From: an uncultured Mycoplasmatota bacterium
GTDB lineage: Bacteria; Bacillota_I; Bacilli_A; RF39; UBA660
Direction: 5' to 3'
Assembly: GCA_900553045.1 (NCBI GenBank)
Contig: USBW01000048.1
Location: forward strand, 1 to 5,972
DNA: 5,972 nucleotides
The notes under the pieces are model-generated. The model ran no database searches. It worked only from the letters and a program-made list of their open reading frames with translations, and was not told the origin of the DNA. Position 1 is the first letter of the stretch. The number at the start of each line of letters is the position of its first letter. Positions 1-5,972 of the stretch are shown one piece after another. A program made the position numbers and the translations under genes.

Positions 1-4
1 GCTG

Positions 5-32
5 AAAGGTTCGACTGTACTCGAATCTTTTT
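5..32 (+). terminator. Possible rho-independent terminator of a convergent plus-strand gene off the left edge
   Basis: Arms 5-14 (AAAGGTTCGA) and 21-30 (TCGAATCTTT) pair over ten positions with one G-U wobble around a six-base loop, CTGTAC. The T tract at 28-32 continues into an AT-rich stretch. On the minus strand the same hairpin has no U tail, so it suits plus-strand transcription entering from the left. That would make the upstream gene convergent with the trpS unit. No plus-strand coding sequence is visible in the window, so the assignment rests on structure alone. Confidence 0.42.
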
Positions 33-54
33 GGATTTTATAAAAATATAAAAT

Positions 55-91
55 AAAAAAACAAGAAAATCAAAATAAAGTTTCTTGTTTT
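55..91 (-). terminator. Rho-independent terminator of the trpS / 159-aa unit
   Basis: Read on the minus strand, AAAACAAGAAA (91-81) pairs perfectly with TTTCTTGTTTT (68-58) around a 12-base loop, and a run of seven T follows at 61-55. It begins 13 bp beyond the TAA of the 159-residue gene, where the end of that transcript is expected. The stem is AT-rich and the loop large, so strength is uncertain, but position, perfect pairing and U tail agree. Confidence 0.68.
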
Positions 92-104
92 ACACTTAAT
101 GCTT

Positions 105-584
105 TTAAATTTGCTTAGTTAAGTTATTTTTTGAATCCAACACGTAAGGCACATCTTCTAAAGGGACAAAGATCGAACTAGCACCTTGATTAAACTCTTT
201 AGAACCGCGAATAATTCTACTGTGACTATCTAAAACGTTACCTAAATAGTCAAGATAAGTTTCATTTTCCATGACCTCATACTTCTCCATAATAGCATTT
301 TCTAAAGTAAAATCACTCGTAATAGTACCTGTATAATCAACAGCTAACCTTTCATTTACTTGATAATAATTATTGACATTAAGAATTATTCTAGCTTTAT
401 TACTAATTCGATCGAAATTCAAATCAGCAATAAAGAAGAAAGGTTCCTTCAAAGAAGAGATACGATAGCGATCTAAATCAGTTTTTTCAATATTTAATTT
501 TAAATTTAATGGTATTTCTTTTAAAGAAAGCTCTAGAACACTTTTAAGATAAGTCCAAAGGACCGTCTGCTCAAACTCTCCCAT
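105..584 (-). CDS. Hypothetical 159-residue cytosolic protein, downstream partner of trpS
   Basis: I do not recognise this protein. It has 159 residues, starts MGEFEQTVLW and ends in TAA. There is no signal peptide, membrane segment or cysteine, so it is probably cytoplasmic. The N-terminal third (about 5-35) looks helical. Residues 45-95 alternate hydrophobic and polar residues (EPFFFIADLNF, ARIILNVNNYY), which suggests a beta-rich core. Residues 93-125 look helical again. The start is well fixed, because GAGGTGATC ends two bases before the ATG. The gene begins 16 bp after the trpS stop, with no promoter or hairpin between, and a terminator follows its own stop, so it is very likely co-transcribed with trpS. 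A role in translation or tRNA metabolism would be a guess from position only. It could equally be a passenger gene. Confidence 0.85.
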   Translation of the reverse strand: MGEFEQTVLWTYLKSVLELSLKEIPLNLKLNIEKTDLDRYRISSLKEPFFFIADLNFDRISNKARIILNVNNYYQVNERLAVDYTGTITSDFTLENAIMEKYEVMENETYLDYLGNVLDSHSRIIRGSKEFNQGASSIFVPLEDVPYVLDSKNNLTKQI

Positions 585-586
585 AA

Positions 587-595
587 GATCACCTC
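587..595 (-). promoter_or_regulatory. Strong ribosome binding site of the 159-aa gene
   Basis: GAGGTGATC on the minus strand matches nine bases of the complement of the usual 16S rRNA 3' end (AAGGAGGTGATC). It lies within the 16-bp trpS intergenic gap and leaves two bases before the ATG, giving seven bases between GAGG and the start. It fixes this start codon and implies efficient independent initiation rather than only readthrough coupling from trpS. Confidence 0.85.
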
Positions 596-600
596 ATTTC

Positions 601-1659
<1,059 letters not shown>

Positions 1660-1669
1660 CTATGCCTAT

Positions 1670-1675
1670 ATTATA
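1670..1675 (-). promoter_or_regulatory. trpS: Candidate sigma-A -10 box (TATAAT) for trpS
   Basis: A perfect TATAAT reads on the minus strand at 1675-1670, 22 bases upstream of the first trpS ATG. A start about seven bases downstream would give a leader of roughly 15-20 nt holding only the ribosome binding site. The -35 region near 1693-1698 (TTCCAT at 17-bp spacing) matches poorly and there is no TGn extension. In AT-rich DNA such hexamers arise by chance, so the support is the perfect match, the placement and the hairpin just upstream. Confidence 0.5.
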
Positions 1676-1700
1676 ATATAATTTGGTATTAAATGGAAGG

Positions 1701-1721
1701 AAAAAAGAAGATTACTCTTCT
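1701..1721 (-). terminator. Short hairpin terminator after the prepilin-LRR gene
   Basis: On the minus strand AGAAGA (1721-1716), loop GTAA and TCTTCT (1711-1706) form a six-base-pair stem running straight into T6. It starts three bases past the TAA of the prepilin-LRR gene and lies upstream of the trpS -10 box, separating the two units. The stem has only two G-C pairs, so termination may be partial. Confidence 0.5.
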
Positions 1722-1724
1722 ATT

Positions 1725-2831
1725 TTATTCTTGTTCAACAGTAATATTGCCGTTTTGATGGATAATAGTACCAGTAGCAAAGCTGTTAGCTCTACTGGAA
1801 CCTGTTATTTGCTGCCAGTTATATGACCTTAAAGATAAATTGGTTATATTAAACAAACTTGGATTAGATGTAGTACTTTTTAAGAAACTGTTAGCGCCTA
1901 AAGCCGTTAAACTATCACCTAAAGTTACTGTCCATAAATTATTATTAGCGAAGGCACTTGCACCAATACTAGTAACATTATCAGGAATAGTAAGACGTAC
2001 TATCTCATTATTAGCAAAGGCGCTATCAGCAATAGTAACTAAAGAATTAGGCAAAACCACTTCTTCAATCGCATTATTCGCAAAAGCACTACTGTTAATA
2101 GTAGTAACGCCATTGTTAAAACGTACTTGAGTAAGTCCTTTATTGTTGAAAGCATTAGCAGCAATTGTTTTTACTTCAACCCCACCTATTTTAGTAGGAA
2201 TTACCACATGTTTTGGACATGCACCATTACTGCTGTTATTGTTAAGATAATTATAGTAATTAGTTATTGTTCCAGTGTTGCGATCAAAAGCAAAACAGGA
2301 AGCTGAAGTTGTATAACCTTCAATTGGATGAACAATTTTAAAGCCGTAGTTAGTGTCTGTACCTATTTCAAAAAATGGAATATTAATGGTCAAATACTCT
2401 GTATCATCTTCAATGTAGACATCTAATTCATGGTTTACAGGGTTTTGATTATAGACTCTACTATCACGAAACTCAATCATATCTTTAGAAGGAATTTCAT
2501 AGTTTTTACCATCATACTGAATTATTTTAGAGTTTAAGTTAATAAGTAATTGTTTGTTTTCATCTTTAAAACTAATATTTTTACAGACGATCGTCGGACT
2601 AGAAACATTAGTACAATCACTACTACTAACGTAATTTAATGTAATGATATCATTTTGAAGCTCCATGTTTAAAATAGAAGTAAACTCAAGCATTCCCTTT
2701 TCATAGATAGTTGTCGAAGCTTTAGTTTTAAGGCTTACTACCAATTGTAGCATACCAAAGACAATAAATATTAAAAGCCCAAAAGTCACAACAACTTCGA
2801 CTAAAGTCATTCCTTTATTATTCAATTTCAT
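1725..2831 (-). CDS. Type IV prepilin-like (pseudopilin) protein with C-terminal BspA-type leucine-rich repeats
   Basis: This 368-residue protein begins MKLNNKGMTLVEVVV, a class III (prepilin) leader. It has a short basic stretch, a predicted peptidase cut after Gly7, and Glu12 at the conserved +5 position of the mature form, followed by a hydrophobic helix to about 34. By family knowledge such proteins are cleaved by a prepilin peptidase and assemble into pili or pseudopili. Residues 35-175 form a pseudopilin-like globular part with Cys73 and Cys83. A linker with Cys179 and Cys205 leads to LRR_5/BspA-type repeats (about 206-319). Their NAF/SAF/NSF triplets at 226, 248, 270, 292 and 314 are spaced exactly 22 residues apart. 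The tail 320-368 resembles a cap that I recall after similar repeats in gut Firmicutes proteins. Displaying a ligand- or surface-binding domain on a pilus-like anchor is inference. The gene has its own -10 box, a good ribosome binding site (AGAGGGTG) and hairpins on both sides, so it looks monocistronic. Confidence 0.9.
   Translation of the reverse strand: MKLNNKGMTLVEVVVTFGLLIFIVFGMLQLVVSLKTKASTTIYEKGMLEFTSILNMELQNDIITLNYVSSSDCTNVSSPTIVCKNISFKDENKQLLINLNSKIIQYDGKNYEIPSKDMIEFRDSRVYNQNPVNHELDVYIEDDTEYLTINIPFFEIGTDTNYGFKIVHPIEGYTTSASCFAFDRNTGTITNYYNYLNNNSSNGACPKHVVIPTKIGGVEVKTIAANAFNNKGLTQVRFNNGVTTINSSAFANNAIEEVVLPNSLVTIADSAFANNEIVRLTIPDNVTSIGASAFANNNLWTVTLGDSLTALGANSFLKSTTSNPSLFNITNLSLRSYNWQQITGSSRANSFATGTIIHQNGNITVEQE
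1920..2183 (-). repeat. Four in-frame 66-bp units encoding 22-residue LRRs
   Basis: Residues 217-304 of the prepilin-LRR protein are four consecutive 22-residue units. Each holds a pattern like V..I...AFANN.I..V.L, and a fifth, partly degenerate unit (SLTALGANSF) follows. Copies around 1935-1975, 2005-2035 and 2070-2095 share the motif AFANN at the DNA level. Exact 66-bp periodicity without indels indicates duplication within the gene under selection for the solenoid fold. Confidence 0.85.
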
Positions 2832-2836
2832 TAAAA

Positions 2837-2844
2837 CACCCTCT
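2837..2844 (-). promoter_or_regulatory. Ribosome binding site of the prepilin-LRR gene
   Basis: AGAGGGTG on the minus strand ends five bases before the ATG at 2831, with GAGG eight bases from the start. It supports this start, which also places the KG/MTLVE prepilin motif at the very N-terminus as the family requires. Confidence 0.75.
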
Positions 2845-2856
2845 ATTCTAATAACA

Positions 2857-2862
2857 ATTATA
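2857..2862 (-). promoter_or_regulatory. Candidate sigma-A -10 box (TATAAT) for the prepilin-LRR gene
   Basis: A perfect TATAAT reads on the minus strand at 2862-2857, 25 bases upstream of the ATG, implying a leader of about 20 nt. At 17-bp spacing the -35 position (2885-2880) reads TAGTAA, a weak match. The box sits between the terminator of the upstream unit and the ribosome binding site, the same arrangement as for trpS. Confidence 0.5.
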
Positions 2863-2896
2863 TAATAATCTAAAAAAAATTACTAGCGATTTTCAT

Positions 2897-2924
2897 GAAA
2901 AAAGCTCTTCGTTTGGAAGAGCTT
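2897..2924 (-). terminator. Strong rho-independent terminator of the surface-protein unit
   Basis: On the minus strand AAGCTCTTC (2924-2916), loop CAAAC and GAAGAGCTT (2910-2902) form a perfect nine-base-pair stem with four G-C pairs, followed by a run of six T at 2903-2898. It lies 14 bp beyond the stop of the 186-residue membrane protein gene. It is the most convincing terminator in the window. Confidence 0.88.
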
Positions 2925-2937
2925 AAATCAAATATTT

Positions 2938-3498
2938 TTAAAAACTATAATAGTTTAATAAAGCATAGATGTTGTTATTATATGGATAGAATATTATCTC
3001 AAAATATTTGTCATCAACACTGAAGGTCGATGTAACAGCGATACTACCATTTTTTATTTGTGTAATATAATCTGCATTATCAACTGTTTCTTTGATTACT
3101 TTATGAGAACGCATGACTTTACCGGTATAATCAGTTAGATCAGTTAAAGCAGTAGTAATAGTGTTTAAATCTTGTTCAAATTGTTCACTATTAGCAGTAT
3201 TTAATCTAATCTGGAAGCTATTTCTAACTTCGTTATTAGCGTAGCGATAAAAGTAAGCTGTTCCTTCAAAGCCAGCAAAAGTCATTTTTTCAGTATAAAC
3301 ATTAGTTGCTGTATCTTGAAGTTGTTCATCACCTTCTTCACTAAAGTCATACTCTTTAAAATCACTACTAGTATCGTAGATATAATCTCCCCAATTACGT
3401 AAATCACGATTAGCAAAGATTAAAATTAAAGAAACTGTAATAAGAATGATGGCCAAAACCACTAAAGAAATTATAATGATCTTCTTTTTTTTATTCAT
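2938..3498 (-). CDS. Single-pass membrane protein of unknown function with extracytoplasmic domain
   Basis: I do not recognise a family. From the chosen start the protein has 186 residues: a lysine-rich N-terminus (MNKKKK), one strongly hydrophobic helix at about 7-29, and an extracytoplasmic region of about 157 residues. The basic residues before the helix predict a signal-anchor topology with the C-terminus outside. There is no cysteine, so it is not a lipoprotein. The outer part has an acidic segment (about 42-62), an aromatic strand-like stretch (GTAYFYRYANN, 79-89), a helix-like stretch (about 101-120) and a beta-rich end finishing in NYYSF. The frame extends to a GTG at 3508-3510, but that codon lies inside the Shine-Dalgarno AGGTGGTG, so the ATG at 3498 is preferred. 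The gene follows the large repeat protein by 20 bp and precedes a strong terminator. Co-expression suggests a partner, anchor or assembly factor for that protein, which is inference. Confidence 0.85.
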   Translation of the reverse strand: MNKKKKIIIISLVVLAIILITVSLILIFANRDLRNWGDYIYDTSSDFKEYDFSEEGDEQLQDTATNVYTEKMTFAGFEGTAYFYRYANNEVRNSFQIRLNTANSEQFEQDLNTITTALTDLTDYTGKVMRSHKVIKETVDNADYITQIKNGSIAVTSTFSVDDKYFEIIFYPYNNNIYALLNYYSF

Positions 3499-3504
3499 CT
3501 TTTT

Positions 3505-3512
3505 CACCACCT
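3505..3512 (-). promoter_or_regulatory. Ribosome binding site deciding the start of the 186-aa membrane protein
   Basis: AGGTGGTG on the minus strand leaves eight bases between AGGTGG and the ATG at 3498, near-ideal spacing. It occupies the in-frame GTG at 3508-3510, which argues against that GTG as a start. It lies in the 20-bp gap after the stop of the large surface protein, consistent with a two-gene transcript. Confidence 0.75.
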
Positions 3513-3518
3513 ATTCTT

Positions 3519-5972
3519 TTAGAAATTAAATGTATGAATACTGCCTTCACAGTAGCATTGATAACTTGTCTTACCAGTATGTGGATCTGGATAGACACTG
3601 TTGATGTCGTCTTCAGTTACATAGAAAGCTTGAACAAAGACAAACTCTTCAGAATTACTTGCATAACCACAAGTAGTTGAAGTACTCTCAGTACCAATTG
3701 GTCGCAATTTCATTCTAGCAATAACAGCATTAGAGTTAACATCAATATAAGAACCACCTACACTGGCACCTACATCAGACCAACCGTATATGGTTAATTC
3801 ATCCCATTTCCATAATTTGTAATTCATATCTTCATATACACAAGTGCCTGAAGAACAATCCATTTGCTTTGGATTAATCCAGTTTTGATTACAACGAACA
3901 TTGGTAAAGCCATCACCACCATTAACACTAGTTATATATCCGTTACTATTTAAAGGAATGTAATTAGTTCCATCTGGACCTTCAATCTTTTTCAGACCCA
4001 TATTATGAAGATTTTGTGGATCCCCCCAACTTTTATTATAATGTTCAGGCTCATAATATTCTTGTAATCCTGTATAATATGGATCCATCAAATATATTTT
4101 AAAAGTATTATGTGATGTTGTTGGATAATAAAGATCATCCCCACTAATAGTTATATTACCAGTAACACCTGAAACTGCATTTTTATTGGTATTCCAACCA
4201 TTGAAAACATAATACGAAGTCCCATATTTAGTCTTTCTAAACTTATAATGATTATGTCCTGTCGCTGAGAATGCTTGACTCTGACTATAATCACTTACTC
4301 CATAATAGATGCTGGTAATAATTTCTGACTCACCAGCAATCTCAACTAAATCCTGTTCAATAGTTGGTGAGGTAACCGTACAAGTTTGACTGTTGAACGA
4401 TGAACCAGGAGTCCATTGAGTATTATAAGCATAAGAATTGATGGTACAACTAACATTTTGAAAATCATTATGAGCTATACCTTCAGTCAAACATTTTTCT
4501 AAGTCATTATAAGTTCTCATGCAAGAATCGATATTGGTATACTCATTAACTGTCTTATCAAAACGGGCTATATAAGTTGGTCTAATACGATAGATAGCGT
4601 ATAAAGTTACATTATTAGCTGGCATCGTATAACTTGTCAAAGCTGTTGTGGCATTAGGATCAGTATTCCAACCTACCCACTCCCAAGTTACAGTACCACT
4701 GACATCTCCTTGTCTTGTTGATGTTCTAGTAGCTTTAGGAGTTAAATCGACTGCAGAATTATATTGATAAACTTTACTTGTAATACCACGATTAGTTATC
4801 GTATCGGTACTAAAAGTATTGTGAGTATAATCATAGGTTACCGTATAACTATTAATTTGCCAGTGACCATATAAAGTCATATTACCAGTTATATTAGTTG
4901 GTAAGTAACTGCCTCCTGAATCTCCAACTTTAGTACCACCAGAAGCCGCTGTATACCAACCTAAGAAGGTGTATCCTGTTCTACTTGCAGTAGCTAAGGT
5001 AATAGCGTTACCATTTTTATATTGGGCAGTTAAAGTACCATTGCCTGCGCCAAAGGTGTAAGTTGTACCACTTAAGCTTCCTGAACCACTTAAGTTCCAT
5101 CTATCAAACGCTTTTGTATAAGTTGCTGTAGTTTTATTTAAGTTTGCTCCTGAAAGGTTAGCATTGAAAGTAATGGTATAACTTGGAGCAGTTGGATTAG
5201 CAATTTCCTTAGTCGTTCCATAATTTTGAGTAAAACTACTAGTAGCAGTTGTATTGTTCCATCTACCACCATTTGGATTGACTGTTAAAGTATATTCATT
5301 AATTTCCCAATGGCCATATAAAGTAATATTACCAGTTATATTACTTGGAACATAATTCTCACCAGATCCCCCTACTCTAGTACCACCTGTTGCCTCAGTA
5401 TACCAACCTAGGAAAGTATAACCGGTTCTACTAGCTGTCGCCAAAGCAATTGCATTACCATCTTTATATTGTGCAGTAAGTCGGCCATTGCCTGCTCCAA
5501 AGGTGTAAGTTGTACCATTTAAAGTTCCAGGTCCTTCTACTAACCATTTATCAAACGCTTTAGAATAAGTAGCACTAGTTTTATTTAAGTTAGCTCCAGA
5601 TAAATTAGCATTAAAGTTAATTGTATAACTTGGAACTGTTGGATTTTCAATCGTTTCAGTAGTTTTATACTGTTTATGAATAGTTGTTGTTGTATTAGTA
5701 CCACGCCAACTACCAGGTGTTGGATCAACTATTAAGTCATAGTATTTGGCTACGAATCTAACAGTGACAGTAACATCTTCCAAAGGCATAGTAAATTTAT
5801 AATCATTTAAAGTAACATTATCTCCAGATGCTGTTTTAACGCTTACACTTTCTAACTCATAACCATCAAGAACATCGATTCTAATCTCTAAACTGTCTTG
5901 ATAATGCGCATCAGTAGCATTAGCTTTATTTTGGGTCTCATTAAAAATACTGACATTTCCACCTTCATTTTT
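3519..5972 (-). CDS. Large secreted/surface protein with InlB-type (Flg_new) repeats and a cysteine-rich C-terminus, 5'-partial
   Basis: The frame is open to the right edge, giving 817 visible residues. The ATG at 5789 is internal, because the 61 residues before it continue one domain (GYELESVSVK ... FTMPLEDVTVTV), a beta-module typical of Gram-positive surface proteins. Two in-register 149-residue units follow (about 83-231 and 232-380). Each ends in a Listeria-Bacteroides (Flg_new/InlB B-repeat) module with GYTFLGWYT and NITGNxTLYGHW. A related module with VGWNTDPNAT and MPANNVTLYAIY spans about 375-461. The remainder, about 462-817, is unfamiliar apart from another FNGWNTNKNA turn near 590. 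It contains all ten cysteines. No LPXTG motif or C-terminal membrane helix is present, so anchoring must be N-terminal, outside the window, or the protein is released. By family knowledge these repeats act as extracellular spacers or adhesion modules. The gene is co-directional with, and 20 bp ahead of, the 186-residue membrane protein gene. Confidence 0.9.
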   Translation of the reverse strand, partial: KNEGGNVSIFNETQNKANATDAHYQDSLEIRIDVLDGYELESVSVKTASGDNVTLNDYKFTMPLEDVTVTVRFVAKYYDLIVDPTPGSWRGTNTTTTIHKQYKTTETIENPTVPSYTINFNANLSGANLNKTSATYSKAFDKWLVEGPGTLNGTTYTFGAGNGRLTAQYKDGNAIALATASRTGYTFLGWYTEATGGTRVGGSGENYVPSNITGNITLYGHWEINEYTLTVNPNGGRWNNTTATSSFTQNYGTTKEIANPTAPSYTITFNANLSGANLNKTTATYTKAFDRWNLSGSGSLSGTTYTFGAGNGTLTAQYKNGNAITLATASRTGYTFLGWYTAASGGTKVGDSGGSYLPTNITGNMTLYGHWQINSYTVTYDYTHNTFSTDTITNRGITSKVYQYNSAVDLTPKATRTSTRQGDVSGTVTWEWVGWNTDPNATTALTSYTMPANNVTLYAIYRIRPTYIARFDKTVNEYTNIDSCMRTYNDLEKCLTEGIAHNDFQNVSCTINSYAYNTQWTPGSSFNSQTCTVTSPTIEQDLVEIAGESEIITSIYYGVSDYSQSQAFSATGHNHYKFRKTKYGTSYYVFNGWNTNKNAVSGVTGNITISGDDLYYPTTSHNTFKIYLMDPYYTGLQEYYEPEHYNKSWGDPQNLHNMGLKKIEGPDGTNYIPLNSNGYITSVNGGDGFTNVRCNQNWINPKQMDCSSGTCVYEDMNYKLWKWDELTIYGWSDVGASVGGSYIDVNSNAVIARMKLRPIGTESTSTTCGYASNSEEFVFVQAFYVTEDDINSVYPDPHTGKTSYQCYCEGSIHTFNF
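4833..5726 (-). repeat. Tandem pair of 447-bp in-frame repeats in the surface protein
   Basis: Two adjacent 447-bp units (5726-5280 and 5279-4833) encode 149 residues each and align without a gap. FNANLSGANLNK, TTYTFGAGNG, LATASRTGYTFLGWYT and the closing LYGHW recur exactly 149 residues apart. Over the 109 residues from PSYTI to GHW I count 22 differences by eye, about 80% identity. The first roughly 30 residues of each unit are far more divergent. This is an internal duplication, not a mobile element. Confidence 0.9.

Noticed and set aside
1..34. tRNA or tmRNA 3' end suggested by GGTTCGAC near position 8
   Set aside because: The following bases do not form a five-pair T arm, acceptor stem or CCA end. 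The segment pairs better as a simple hairpin with a T tract.
1840..2130. Plus-strand open frame of 96 codons with repeated LAKAL segments
   Set aside because: It lies antisense within the LRR repeats of the prepilin-LRR gene. Its repeats mirror the 66-bp units of the real gene, and the minus strand has clear family motifs.
3499..3510. Longer membrane protein starting at GTG 3508-3510
   Set aside because: This GTG is part of AGGTGGTG, the ribosome binding site correctly spaced for the ATG at 3498.
3519..3540. LPXTG-type sorting signal at the end of the large surface protein
   Set aside because: The C-terminus reads GSIHTFNF after CYC, with no LPXTG-like motif, hydrophobic helix or basic tail.
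4833..5726. Tandem 447-bp repeats as an insertion sequence or CRISPR-like array
   Set aside because: They are in-frame protein repeats with Flg_new motifs. There are no terminal inverted repeats, transposase or spacer-repeat alternation.
3519..5972. Mycoplasma-type code with TGA as tryptophan
   Set aside because: The frame runs unbroken with all tryptophans as TGG and no in-frame TGA. A code-4 genome of this AT content would use mostly TGA.

Overview
The window is a compact, strongly AT-rich stretch in which every convincing gene lies on the minus strand. It suggests a low-GC Firmicutes/Bacilli-type genome, perhaps an uncultured gut lineage of the RF39/Mycoplasmatota-like kind. That placement is inference from four things: a Streptococcus/Lactobacillus-like tryptophanyl-tRNA synthetase, near-perfect AGGTGAT-type ribosome binding sites, TATAAT boxes, and Gram-positive-style surface modules (InlB/Flg_new repeats, BspA-type LRRs). 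The standard genetic code fits: all five genes end in TAA, and the roughly eighteen tryptophans of the large surface protein are all TGG with no in-frame TGA.

Layout in the direction of transcription (right to left). (1) 5972-2938 is a two-gene unit. A very large secreted or surface protein, whose 5' end lies beyond the right edge, is followed 20 bp later by a 186-residue single-pass membrane protein. The unit closes with a strong hairpin terminator at 2897-2924. (2) 2831-1725 is a single gene with its own TATAAT box. It encodes a type IV prepilin-like N-terminus joined to a BspA-type leucine-rich repeat domain, and a small hairpin follows the stop. (3) 1644-105 is trpS followed 16 bp later by a 159-residue cytosolic protein of unknown function. 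This pair has its own TATAAT box and ends in a U-tailed hairpin at 55-91. (4) The first 32 bases hold a plus-strand hairpin with a T tract, possibly the terminator of a convergent gene beyond the left edge.

Functionally the window joins an envelope/adhesion block (InlB-like repeat protein, membrane-anchored partner, pilin-LRR fusion) to an unrelated housekeeping block (tRNA charging plus an orphan). There are no tRNAs, rRNAs, insertion sequences, CRISPR arrays or phage genes. The longest non-coding gap is only about 100 bp. The most unusual items are the prepilin-LRR fusion, the in-register 149-residue tandem duplication with a diverged leading segment, and the cysteine-rich C-terminal half of the same protein.
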